NCBI RefSeq assembly: GCF_028290885.1
Contig: NZ_JAQGIZ010000027.1
Location: 1 to 43,709 of the forward strand
Source of the DNA: Phenylobacterium sp.
GTDB lineage: Bacteria; Pseudomonadota; Alphaproteobacteria; Caulobacterales; Caulobacteraceae
Length of the DNA: 43,709 bases
Direction: 5' to 3'
Every line of letters starts with the position of its first letter. The first letter of the stretch is position 1. The notes below the pieces were generated by a model. That model searched no databases and had not been told where the DNA came from. It was given only the letters and a program-made list of their open reading frames with translations. Below, in pieces: positions 9,822-17,893 of the stretch. Position numbers and translations under genes: made by a program.

Positions 9822-11225
9822 ATGGTCGCCTTGTCCGACCGGAAGATCGAGATCGTCAGGACACTGGTGGAATCCGCGCCGGACAAGATCGTGGGCGGAC
9901 TGCAACGGGCGCTGGCGGAGACCGGCGGCGATACGGTGCTGGCCAGCGTGCGGCAGATCGTCGACGCCGAAACCCGCGACCGGCTGCTGCGCAACGCGGT
10001 ATTCCAACCTGTCGCGCCGCTTTGCGTGGGCGACGGCTCCGACAAGAACAGCCTGGTCTTTCCCGCCCGGACGTTGGCCTGCATCTGGCGCGGCCTGAAG
10101 GCGCAGGTCCCGGCCGACGTCGCCGCCGCCGGCAAGGCCTCGGCCGACGTCGCAACCGCCATCGCCAGCGACCGCCGCCCGCCGGACCCCAACCCGGCCT
10201 TCGACAGCCTGGTGCGGGTGACGGCCGACGCCCTGCGCTCCAGCGACCAGCGCGATTTCCGCGCCGCCGCCGAGCTCTGCGACCGGGCCAGGCCCGGCGG
10301 GGCGGAGGCCCTGGCCGCCTGCCTGGACATCGCGCCGGTGGTGCGCCGCGCGATCGCGCGCCTGCCGGAGTGGGTCGCCCACCCCACCGGAGACACCAAC
10401 GCCGCCGCCCGGCTCGCCTACAAGGATTCCGTGGCCATCGCCGAGGACGCCGGCCCGCGCTTCTTCGAGATGCTGGCCGGCCAGCTCACGCCGCCCTGGA
10501 TGGTGCTGCGGATCATCTCGGCGGTCATGGACAAGCCCACCGAGCGCTACCTGGCCGATTCCGAGCTGGGCGGCTTCCCCGAGCGGGTGATGAACGCCGT
10601 CGACGAAGAGCTGAGGGCCATTGGCGGCATGGACCTCGACGCCGGGCCGGAAGCGGGCCGCGCCGCCGGCCGGCTGGTGGAGCTGATCACCCAGCAGGTC
10701 TTCGAGCTGGAGGTCTGCATCGAGCTTACCCGCGACACCGGCTGGGGCCGTCGGATCGTGGGACAGAAGCAGTCGCTGGCCAATCTCGTCGAGGCCCGCC
10801 TGCGCGACGCCGACAAGCTCTCGACCGCCGCCCTGCCGCTGCAATCGTCCGGCTTTTCCCGGCCGCGCCGGACCGGGCCGAAGCTCGAGAGCCCGCCGGA
10901 CGCCAAGGTCGTGGGCCGGGTCATGACCCTGCTGCATTTCGCCCATGAGATTCGGCGCTGCGCCAACTACGGCGGCTTCTCGGCGGCCCACGCCAAGGCG
11001 ATGGAGAAGATCGGCGGCATGATCGACCACTATGTCGACGAGGTGTTCGACCAGGTCCGCACCGGCGACGTCGAGGATCTGAAGATCGCGCATGCCTACC
11101 TGCGCGCCGCGGCCGATTTCAACGGCCTGGTGCGCGACGACAAGGCCGCCGAACTGCTCCGCCGGCGCTCCGCCGCCGCCTGCGAGGCCGACTCTCCGCA
11201 ACCCTTGAAGCCCAAGGCCGGATGA
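9822..11225 (+). CDS. Conserved-looking protein of unknown function (467 aa)
   Basis: I do not recognise this family. The frame has clear alphaproteobacterial codon bias over its full length and reads as a soluble, mostly helical protein: no signal peptide, no transmembrane segment, many Ala/Leu/Arg/Glu-rich amphipathic stretches. Notable stretches are SDRKIEIVRTLVESAPDKIVGGLQRAL at the N-terminus, LTPPWMVLRIISAVMDKPTERYLADSE in the middle, and ALPLQSSGFSRPRRTGPK, a polar Pro/Arg linker, before a C-terminal helical part with LLHFAHEIRRCANYGGFSAAH. Only a few cysteines are present and they form no metal-binding pattern. The ATG at 9822 has GGAG nine bases upstream; an in-frame ATG at 9774 would add 16 residues but lacks a ribosome site. 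It lies between the kinase and ccmI on the same strand, with no obvious link to either. Confidence 0.75.
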   Translation: MVALSDRKIEIVRTLVESAPDKIVGGLQRALAETGGDTVLASVRQIVDAETRDRLLRNAVFQPVAPLCVGDGSDKNSLVFPARTLACIWRGLKAQVPADVAAAGKASADVATAIASDRRPPDPNPAFDSLVRVTADALRSSDQRDFRAAAELCDRARPGGAEALAACLDIAPVVRRAIARLPEWVAHPTGDTNAAARLAYKDSVAIAEDAGPRFFEMLAGQLTPPWMVLRIISAVMDKPTERYLADSELGGFPERVMNAVDEELRAIGGMDLDAGPEAGRAAGRLVELITQQVFELEVCIELTRDTGWGRRIVGQKQSLANLVEARLRDADKLSTAALPLQSSGFSRPRRTGPKLESPPDAKVVGRVMTLLHFAHEIRRCANYGGFSAAHAKAMEKIGGMIDHYVDEVFDQVRTGDVEDLKIAHAYLRAAADFNGLVRDDKAAELLRRRSAAACEADSPQPLKPKAG

Positions 11226-11251
11226 CCCACTCGCACTGAGGGGCGCTTTCG

Positions 11252-11257
11252 GCTAAC
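11252..11257 (+). promoter_or_regulatory. Possible -10 element for the ccm operon
   Basis: GCTAAC (11252-11257) fits the GCTAnA-type -10 element of Caulobacterales housekeeping promoters and ends ten bases before the ccmI ATG. Transcription would start within a few bases of the ATG, giving a leaderless or nearly leaderless mRNA. The -35 region is poor, so the call is tentative. Confidence 0.3.
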
Positions 11258-11266
11258 ACGCCGCCC

Positions 11267-12361
11267 ATGATCGCCTTCTGGGCCACGGCCGGCGTCCTTT
11301 CGGCAGCCGCGGCCATCCTGATTTTGCTCCGCGCCGCGCAGGCGGCCGTTCGCGTCGAGCCGGCCGACACCACCTCCGTCTTCTATCGCCGGCAGCTCGC
11401 GGAGATCGGCGATCTCGCCGATCGCGGCCTGATTGGCGAAGGCGAACGCCGGAGCGCCGAGACAGAGGCCGGACGGCGCCTGCTCGCCGCGACGGACCAG
11501 CCCGTCGAGGCCTGGTCGACCGGCCCGAGCCGCGCCCCCGTGCTGGTCGCCGCCATCGCCGCCCCCGCCCTGGCGCTGGCCCTCTACCTGGGCCTCGGAT
11601 CGCCGGGCATGGCCGACCAGCCGTTTTCCGCGCGCCTGGCCAGGTGGCTGGTTTCCAATCCGGCGAGCCTTGCGCCGCCGGAGATGGCCGCGGTGCTGGG
11701 CAAGCTCACCAAGGAGCGGCCGAACGATCCGGAAGGCTACCGCTTCCTGGCCCTGGCGGAAGGAGCGTCGAACAATCCCGCGGGAGCCGTCCGCGCCCTG
11801 AAGCGCGCCGTGCGGCTGGCGCCCCAGCGGAGCGACCTTTGGGAGATGCTGGGCGAGGCGCAGGTCTTCCGGGCCGGCGGCGAGCTGACCGACGACGCCA
11901 AGCAGGCCTTCGTGGAGACCCTCAAGCTCGACCCGAAGAACGTCGCCGCCCGCTTTCACCTGGCGCGCGCCCGCATCACGGCCGGCGACAAGGCCGGCGG
12001 GATCGCCGACTGGCAGGCGCTGCTGGCCGACATGCCGGCTGCCGATCCCCGGCGCGCCGACCTGCAGCGCGCCATCGCCCAGGCGCAAGGGACGCCCGCG
12101 CCGCCGGCAGGGCTCTCCGGCGACCAGATGACCGCCGTCCGCGGCATGGTGGCGGGCCTCGCCCAGCGGCTGGCCGTCAGCCCCGACGATCCGGCGGGCT
12201 GGGTGCAGCTGGTCCGCGCCTATGCGGTGCTGGGCGATACCGCCAAGCGCGACGCCGCGCTGAAGGACGCCCGCGCCCGCTACGCCGCCAAGCCCGGCGT
12301 GCTGGCCGAACTCGCCAAGGCCGCGGCCACGGAGCCCATGAAGACGGAATCCGGGCGATGA
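11267..12361 (+). CDS. ccmI: Cytochrome c maturation protein CcmI (CycH)
   Basis: A 364-residue inner-membrane protein that delivers apocytochrome c to the haem ligation complex. The N-terminal segment IAFWATAGVLSAAAAILILL is the first membrane helix. A cytoplasmic loop with VFYRRQLAEIGDLADRGLI, a family hallmark, follows, and then a second helix (APVLVAAIAAPALALALYLGLG). The periplasmic part has TPR-like repeats (ERPNDPEGYRFLALAEGASNN, PQRSDLWEMLGEAQVF, DPKNVAARFHLARARI, SPDDPAGWVQLVRAYAVLG). It is the first of four genes whose order matches rhizobial cycHJKL; stops and starts overlap by four bases at every junction. Confidence 0.94.
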   Translation: MIAFWATAGVLSAAAAILILLRAAQAAVRVEPADTTSVFYRRQLAEIGDLADRGLIGEGERRSAETEAGRRLLAATDQPVEAWSTGPSRAPVLVAAIAAPALALALYLGLGSPGMADQPFSARLARWLVSNPASLAPPEMAAVLGKLTKERPNDPEGYRFLALAEGASNNPAGAVRALKRAVRLAPQRSDLWEMLGEAQVFRAGGELTDDAKQAFVETLKLDPKNVAARFHLARARITAGDKAGGIADWQALLADMPAADPRRADLQRAIAQAQGTPAPPAGLSGDQMTAVRGMVAGLAQRLAVSPDDPAGWVQLVRAYAVLGDTAKRDAALKDARARYAAKPGVLAELAKAAATEPMKTESGR

Positions 12362-12849
12362 GCTGGCTGCCCAAGTCCGCCAAGGCCCGCCGGCGCCTGA
12401 CGCTGGTGGCGGCCATCGCGCCGGTGCTGGCGCTGGCCGTGGGCCTGACCCTGTGGGGCCTGCGTGACTCGATCTCGTTCTTCTACACGCCCTCCCAGGC
12501 CGCCCAGGCGCATCCGCCGGCCGGCCGCTCGATCCAGCTTGGCGGCATGGTGCGGATGGGCAGCGTGCTGAAGCATTCGGACGGGCGCGTCGAGTTCGTG
12601 GTCGCCGACCGCACGGCGCAGGACCGGGTGACCTTCCAGGGCGACTTGCCGGACCTGTTCCGCGAAGGCCAGGGCGTGGTGGCCGTCGGCGCATTCCGCG
12701 GCGACGGGGTGTTCGAGGCCAAGCAGGTGCTGGCCAAGCACGACGAGCGCTACATGCCGCGCGAACTGACCAAGCAGCTCAAGGCCCAGGGCGAGTGGCG
12801 CGGCGACGGCTCGACGCCCGACTACGCGAAGGCGAAACCAAGCACATGA
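12358..12849 (+). CDS. ccmE: Haem chaperone CcmE (CycJ)
   Basis: A 163-residue membrane-anchored periplasmic haem chaperone. An N-terminal helix (LTLVAAIAPVLALAVGLTLWGL) precedes a beta-barrel of the OB-fold type with SIQLGGMVRMGSVLKHSDGRVEFVVADR and LPDLFREGQGVVAVG. The covalent haem-binding histidine is in LAKHDERYMP, matching the HDExY motif except for Arg in place of the variable residue. ATG overlaps the ccmI stop (ATGA), and the stop overlaps ccmF. It accepts haem from CcmC, which is not encoded in this window, and hands it to CcmF. Confidence 0.96.
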   Translation: MSWLPKSAKARRRLTLVAAIAPVLALAVGLTLWGLRDSISFFYTPSQAAQAHPPAGRSIQLGGMVRMGSVLKHSDGRVEFVVADRTAQDRVTFQGDLPDLFREGQGVVAVGAFRGDGVFEAKQVLAKHDERYMPRELTKQLKAQGEWRGDGSTPDYAKAKPST

Positions 12850-14822
12850 TCGCCGAGTTCGGTTCTTTCGCCCTGACCCTGGCGCTGGCCTTCGCCATCG
12901 CCCAGCTCGGCCTGTCGGCTGCGGCGCGCATTCGCCGCTCGACGGTGCTGGCCGCGGCGGGCGAGGGGGCGGCGGTGGCCTCGTTCGCCGGCGTGGCGAT
13001 CGCCTTTGCCTGTCTGATCTACGCCTTCGTGACCTCGGACTTCTCGGTCGCCAACGTGGCGGCCAACTCGCACACCGAAAAGCCGATGCTCTACAAGGTG
13101 GCCGGCGCCTGGGGCAGCCACGAGGGCTCGATGCTGCTCTGGTGCCTGATGCTGACCGGCTACGGCGCAGCCGCCGCCACCCTGGGGCGCGGTCTGCCGA
13201 AGGGGCTGAAGGCGCTGATGGTGGCCGTACAGGGGGCGCTGGGAACCGTGTTCCTGGCCTATACGGTGTTCGCGTCCAATCCGCTGATGCGGATCGCCGC
13301 GCCGCCGGTGGAGGGCCGCTCGCTCAACCCGCTGCTGCAGGACCCGGCGCTGGCGATCCACCCGCCGTTCCTCTACGCGGGCTACGTCGGGATGTCGGTG
13401 GTCTTCTCGCTGGCGGTCGCCGCGCTTGTTGAGGGCCGCGTAGATGCGGCGTGGGCGCGCTGGGTGCGGCCTTGGGCGCTGGCCGCCTGGAGCCTGCTCA
13501 CCGTCGGCATCACGCTCGGCGCCTTCTGGGCCTATTACGAGCTCGGCTGGGGTGGCTGGTGGTTCTGGGACCCGGTGGAGAACGCCTCCTTCATGCCCTG
13601 GCTGATCGCCACGGCCCTGCTGCATTCGGCCGTCGTCACCGAGAAGCGCGGGGCGCTGGCGGGCTGGAGCCTGTTCCTGGCGCTGGGGGCTTTCACGTTC
13701 TCCATGCTGGGCGCCTTCCTGGTGCGCTCGGGCGTGCTCACCTCGGTGCACGCCTTCGCGGTCGATCCCAAGCGCGGCGTGCTGCTGCTGATGATCCTGG
13801 GCGTGACGGCCGGCTCCGGCTTCGCGCTCTTCGCCTGGCGCGCGCCCAAGCTCGCCCAGGGCGGCCTCTTCGCGCCGGTCAGCCGCGAGAGCGCGCTGGT
13901 GCTGAACAACATCCTCCTGGCCGCGGCCACGGCGACGGTGCTGCTCGGCACGCTCTATCCGCTGATCCGCGAGGCGATGACCGGCGAGGCGATCTCGGTG
14001 GGTCCGCCGTACTTCAACCTGACCTTCGCGCCGCTGATGGCCGCGCTGGCGATCATCCTGCCGGCCGGTCCGCTGCTGGCCTGGAAGCGCGGCGACCTGC
14101 AGGGGGTGGGCCAGCGCCTGTGGCTGGCCGCGCTCGCGGCGCTGGGCTGCGGCCTGCTCACCTTCGCCCTGGTCAGTCCGAAGAAGGCGCTGGGCGCGGG
14201 CGGCATCGCCATCGGCGCCTGGCTGATCGCCGGCGCCGCGGCCGAGCTCGTCGAGCGCACGCGGCTTTTCCGCGTCCCGCCGCGCGACAGCTGGCGCAGG
14301 CTCACCGGCCTGCCGCGCGGCGCCTGGGGCATGACCCTGGCGCACCTGGGCCTTGGCGTCTTCGTACTGGGCGCCTGTTTCGAGCTCGGCTGGAAGGCCG
14401 AGTCCGCCGAGACCCTGCCGGTCGGCGGCGCGCTCGACGTGGGCGGCTATCATCTGGTGCTGGAGGGAGTGGGCCCGGTGGAAGGCCCCAACTACGACGC
14501 CGAGCGCGGCACGATCCGCGCCACCCGGGACGGCAAGCCGGTCTGCACCGGCGAGCCCGAGCGGCGCTTCTACCCGGCGGGCGGCCAGACCACCTCGGAG
14601 GTCGCCATCTGCTACCGCGGCGCCTCGCACCTCTACATGGTGCTGGGCGAGCGGCGGGAGGCGCCGGGAGGCGCGCCGGTCTGGCTGGTGCGGGCCTATT
14701 GGAACCCCTGGGCGACGCTGATCTTCCTGGGCCCGGTGATCATGGGCCTGGGCGGCCTGACCTCGCTGTCGGACCGCCGGATGCGGCTGGGCGTCGCCCG
14801 GCGGCGGGAGCAGCCGGCGTGA
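12846..14822 (+). CDS. ccmF: Cytochrome c haem lyase subunit CcmF (CycK)
   Basis: A 658-residue polytopic membrane protein that attaches haem to apocytochrome c together with CcmH and CcmI. Many hydrophobic segments are visible. The haem-handling WWD signature is complete in GWGGWWFWDPVENASFMPW, and histidines flank it in NSHTEKPMLYKVAGAWGSHEGSM and LLHSAVVTEKRG. The C-terminal periplasmic loop ends with a last helix (WATLIFLGPVIMGLGGLTSL). Length and motif order match the family. Both ends overlap its neighbours by four bases. Confidence 0.97.
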   Translation: MIAEFGSFALTLALAFAIAQLGLSAAARIRRSTVLAAAGEGAAVASFAGVAIAFACLIYAFVTSDFSVANVAANSHTEKPMLYKVAGAWGSHEGSMLLWCLMLTGYGAAAATLGRGLPKGLKALMVAVQGALGTVFLAYTVFASNPLMRIAAPPVEGRSLNPLLQDPALAIHPPFLYAGYVGMSVVFSLAVAALVEGRVDAAWARWVRPWALAAWSLLTVGITLGAFWAYYELGWGGWWFWDPVENASFMPWLIATALLHSAVVTEKRGALAGWSLFLALGAFTFSMLGAFLVRSGVLTSVHAFAVDPKRGVLLLMILGVTAGSGFALFAWRAPKLAQGGLFAPVSRESALVLNNILLAAATATVLLGTLYPLIREAMTGEAISVGPPYFNLTFAPLMAALAIILPAGPLLAWKRGDLQGVGQRLWLAALAALGCGLLTFALVSPKKALGAGGIAIGAWLIAGAAAELVERTRLFRVPPRDSWRRLTGLPRGAWGMTLAHLGLGVFVLGACFELGWKAESAETLPVGGALDVGGYHLVLEGVGPVEGPNYDAERGTIRATRDGKPVCTGEPERRFYPAGGQTTSEVAICYRGASHLYMVLGERREAPGGAPVWLVRAYWNPWATLIFLGPVIMGLGGLTSLSDRRMRLGVARRREQPA

Positions 14823-15271
14823 GGCTGCGGGCCCTCGCCGCGGCCCTGGCCGGCGTCGTCTGCATCGCCGCGGCCGCCGACCCGGCCGAGCGCCTGCCCG
14901 ACCCGTCCCAGGAGGCCCGCGCCCGGGCGATCTTCCAGGACGTCCGCTGCCTGGTCTGCCAGAACGAATCCATCGACGACTCCGAGGCCGAGCTCGCCCA
15001 CGACCTGCGCCAGGTGGTCCGGCAGCAGGTCCGCCAGGGCCGCAGCGACGCGGCGATCAAGCGTTACCTCACCGACCGCTATGGCGAGTTCGTGCTGCTG
15101 ACGCCGGCCTTCTCCTGGGTGAACCTGGCGCTGTGGGGCGGACCGTTCCTGGTCGTGGTGCTGGGTGCGGGCCTGCTTGTGGCCCGCCTGCGGAACCGAT
15201 CCGCCGACCCGGAACTATCGCCTGAAGAGGCCGAACGCGTGAGACGGCTGTCGGAAAGCGATTTGGCCTGA
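14819..15271 (+). CDS. ccmH: Cytochrome c maturation protein CcmH (CycL)
   Basis: A 150-residue thiol-reducing component of the haem lyase. A signal peptide (RLRALAAALAGVVCIAAAADPAERL) is followed by the CcmH domain with the redox pair in RCLVCQNESIDDSEAELAHDLR. The rest of the domain includes IKRYLTDRYGEFVLL and a C-terminal membrane helix (LWGGPFLVVVLGAGLLVARL). The start is GTG, overlapping the ccmF stop. CcmG is not between ccmF and ccmH; as in other alphaproteobacteria with the cycHJKL layout, ccmABCDG is presumably elsewhere. Confidence 0.95.
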   Translation: MRLRALAAALAGVVCIAAAADPAERLPDPSQEARARAIFQDVRCLVCQNESIDDSEAELAHDLRQVVRQQVRQGRSDAAIKRYLTDRYGEFVLLTPAFSWVNLALWGGPFLVVVLGAGLLVARLRNRSADPELSPEEAERVRRLSESDLA

Positions 15272-15415
15272 CATGATTGCGCCCAACAACCGTCGGAATG
15301 CCGAACGCAGGGTGACCTAAACGTAACTTGAGGGTGGTTGTACTCTCGTGCATCGAACCTAGGTTTGTGAGGCGCGCCACCTCCCCAGCAGGCGCGCACA
15401 AGGAACAGAAGGCAT

Positions 15416-17029
15416 ATGACTTCCAAGAAGACCGGTTATCTCCTGGGCGCCGTCGCCGGCGCCGGTGTCATGGCCGCGGCGGTCGCGGGCGCAGGCATGC
15501 GACTGCCCGCCGCCCACGCCGACCAGCAGGCGCACATCATCAAGGCCTCGACCGTGCCGATCTTCGCCCCGCCGCCCGGCGCGCCGATGTCGTTCGCCGA
15601 GATCTTCGACCGCGTGTCGCCCGCGGTGGTCTCGATCAATGTGACGAGCCGCGTCGACGCCAGCGCGCTACGCAAGATCCCGGGCTTCGAGAACTTCCCG
15701 TTCGACATCGTGCCGCGCGGCGGGCAAGGCGGCCAGGGCGGTCAAGGCGCCCCGGGCGGCGGTGACGGCGACGACGAGAGCGCGCCCCCGCAGGGCGGCC
15801 GCACCGACAAGGGCCAGCCGCGGCTTCCGACCCAGCAGTCGGCCGGCTCGGGCTTCTTCATCTCCCCGGACGGCTACATCGTCACCAACAACCACGTGGT
15901 CGAGAACGCCGAGAGCATCAAGGTGGTCCTGAAGGACGAGACCGAGCTCGACGCCGTCGTCGTGGGCCGCGACGAGGGCACGGACCTCGCGGTCATCAAG
16001 GTCAAGGGCTCGCGGGCGAACTTCCCGTTCGTGAACTTCGAGAACGCCGGCAAGCCGCGCGTCGGCGACTGGGTGATCGCGGTGGGCAACCCGTTCGGCC
16101 TGGGCGGCACCGCCACGGCCGGGATCATCTCCGCCTACGGCCGCGACATCGGCGAGACCTTCGTCGACTACATCCAGATCGACGCCCCCATCAACCGCGG
16201 CAACTCCGGCGGCCCGACCTTCGACATCTACGGGCGGGTCATCGGCGTGAACACGGCGATCTTCTCGCCGTCCGGCGGCTCGGTCGGGATCGGCTTCGCG
16301 ATCCCCGCGGAGGTGGCGGACGCGGTCACCAAGCAGCTGATCTCCGGCGGCAAGATCCAGCGCGGCTACATCGGGGCCACGATCCAGAACTTCACGCCCG
16401 AGATGGCCGAGGCGCAAGGCATGGGCGTCCAGAAGGGCGCGATCGTCTCGGACCTGGTGCCCGGCGGTCCCTCGGCGCGCGGCGGGCTGACGCCCGGCGA
16501 CGTGGTCGTGTCGATCAACGGCGTTTCCATCAAGAGTTCCTCGGAGCTGACCCGCGAGGTCGCCAAGGGCAAGCCCGGCGACACCCTGCGGCTCGACGTG
16601 ATCCGCGAGGGCAAGCACCATGTCGTCGAGGTGCGCTCCGGCATCCGACCCTCCGAAAAGGACCTGGCTTCCAACGACAACACGCCCGGCGGTTCCGGTC
16701 AGGGCGCCCCGGTCACGCCGCCGGTGCAGCGTCCCTCGGTGCTCGGCATGGCGCTGGGTCCGCTGGATGAGGCCACCCGGCGGCGCCTCAACGCGCCCGC
16801 CGAACTGCACGGCGTGGTGGTGGAAAGCATCGACCAGACCTCCGACGCCGGCCAGAAGGGCCTGCGACGCGGCGACGTGATCGTCCAGGCGGGCGGCCGT
16901 CCGGTGGCCAGCGCCGCCGATGTGGCGGCCGCGGTCGACGGCGCCAAGAAGGCCGGTCGGACCGGCGTCCTGGTGGGCGTCTTCCGCCAGGGCCGCACGA
17001 CCTTCCTGCCGCTCAAGGTTTTGGGCTAA
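15416..17029 (+). CDS. DegP/HtrA-family periplasmic serine protease
   Basis: A 537-residue Do-type protease acting in periplasmic quality control. An N-terminal signal or anchor segment (YLLGAVAGAGVMAAAVAGAGM) is followed by the trypsin-like domain with catalytic His160 (TNNHVV), Asp190 (GTDLAV) and Ser264 (INRGNSGGP). There are two PDZ domains (about 290-385 and 435-530). A Gly/Gln/Pro-rich flexible insert at about 100-140 replaces the LA loop. It starts 144 bases after ccmH with its own upstream region, and a two-component pair follows on the same strand 30 bases later. That suggests an envelope-stress link. I could not find a clear heat-shock or extracytoplasmic-stress promoter. Confidence 0.94.
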   Translation: MTSKKTGYLLGAVAGAGVMAAAVAGAGMRLPAAHADQQAHIIKASTVPIFAPPPGAPMSFAEIFDRVSPAVVSINVTSRVDASALRKIPGFENFPFDIVPRGGQGGQGGQGAPGGGDGDDESAPPQGGRTDKGQPRLPTQQSAGSGFFISPDGYIVTNNHVVENAESIKVVLKDETELDAVVVGRDEGTDLAVIKVKGSRANFPFVNFENAGKPRVGDWVIAVGNPFGLGGTATAGIISAYGRDIGETFVDYIQIDAPINRGNSGGPTFDIYGRVIGVNTAIFSPSGGSVGIGFAIPAEVADAVTKQLISGGKIQRGYIGATIQNFTPEMAEAQGMGVQKGAIVSDLVPGGPSARGGLTPGDVVVSINGVSIKSSSELTREVAKGKPGDTLRLDVIREGKHHVVEVRSGIRPSEKDLASNDNTPGGSGQGAPVTPPVQRPSVLGMALGPLDEATRRRLNAPAELHGVVVESIDQTSDAGQKGLRRGDVIVQAGGRPVASAADVAAAVDGAKKAGRTGVLVGVFRQGRTTFLPLKVLG

Positions 17030-17059
17030 CTCAAGGACTTTCGCGGGGGCGGACATACG

Positions 17060-17731
17060 ATGCGGATCCTGATCGTCGAAGACGACCTGGAAGCGGCCGA
17101 CGCCATGGAGCGGGGGCTCATCGAAGCGAGCTACGTCTGCACGCGCGCGGCGGACGGCGAGGAGGGCCTCACCGCCGCCCGCGACGGCGAGTTCGACGTG
17201 ATGATCGTCGACCGCATGATGCCGAAGATGAACGGCGTGCAGCTGATCGAGACCCTGCGGCGCGAGGGCGACCAGACGCCGGTGCTGTTCCTTTCGGCGC
17301 TGGGCGAGGTCGGCGACCGGGTGGCCGGCCTGCAGGCCGGCGGCGACGACTATCTGGTCAAGCCCTACGCCTTCGCCGAGCTGATCGCCCGCGTCGAGGC
17401 GCTGGCCCGGCGCCGCGAGACGGGCTCGGTGCAGACGCTGCTGCGGGTCGGCGAGCTGGAGATGGACCTGATCGGCCGGGCGGTGCACCGCCAGGGCAAG
17501 GAGATCGACCTGCAGCCGCGCGAGTTCCAGCTGCTGGAGTTCATGATGCGCCACGCCGGCCAGTCGGTGACCCGGACCATGCTGCTGGAGAAGGTCTGGG
17601 AGTATCACTTCGACCCGCAGACCAACGTCATCGACGTGCACATCTCGCGCCTGCGCTCGAAGATCGACAAGGGCTTCGACCGGCCGATGCTGCAGACCGT
17701 CCGCGGGGCGGGCTATCGGCTGGATGCCTAA
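17060..17731 (+). CDS. OmpR-family response regulator
   Basis: A 223-residue regulator with a receiver domain (acidic residues in LIVEDDLEA, phospho-acceptor Asp51 in MIVDRMMPKMNG, Ser79 in FLSALG, Lys101 in LVKPYAF) and a winged-helix domain (LQPREFQLLEFMMRHAGQSV, MLLEKVWEYHFDPQTNVIDVHISRLRSKID, GAGYRLDA). The DRMMPKMNG phrase and the HFDPQTNVIDVHISRLR recognition region are typical of CopR/QseB-like alphaproteobacterial regulators. It is 30 bases after the DegP-like gene and was presumably paired directly with the kinase at 17894 before a repeat element came between them. Confidence 0.95.
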   Translation: MRILIVEDDLEAADAMERGLIEASYVCTRAADGEEGLTAARDGEFDVMIVDRMMPKMNGVQLIETLRREGDQTPVLFLSALGEVGDRVAGLQAGGDDYLVKPYAFAELIARVEALARRRETGSVQTLLRVGELEMDLIGRAVHRQGKEIDLQPREFQLLEFMMRHAGQSVTRTMLLEKVWEYHFDPQTNVIDVHISRLRSKIDKGFDRPMLQTVRGAGYRLDA

Positions 17732-17733
17732 AC

Positions 17734-17891
17734 TTCCTTTCCCGCGCAGCGGGAGAGGGGGACCGCTCGCTGAAAAGCGAGTGGTGGAGAGGGCAAGCCT
17801 CAAGCGCCGCGCTCGCCGCTTGCCCTTCCCACCGTCCGCTCTTCGCTTCGCTCGGCGGGCGGTCCCCCCTTCCCACGAATGGGAAGGGAAG
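17734..17891. repeat. Long imperfect inverted repeat (REP/MITE-like) between regulator and kinase
   Basis: The left arm (about 17734-17797) and right arm (about 17819-17891) are imperfect inverted copies of about 65-70 bases, for example GGGGGACCGC on the left against GCGGTCCCCC on the right, and GGGCAAGC against GCTTGCCC at the inner ends. The outer ends read CTTCC and GGAAG. Small hairpins lie within the left arm (CCCGC/GCGGG, CTCGCT/AGCGAG). Elements with this sequence style are common between genes in Caulobacter and Phenylobacterium. It encodes nothing. It ends just before the kinase ATG and contributes the bases upstream of it. Confidence 0.8.
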
Positions 17892-17893
17892 TG

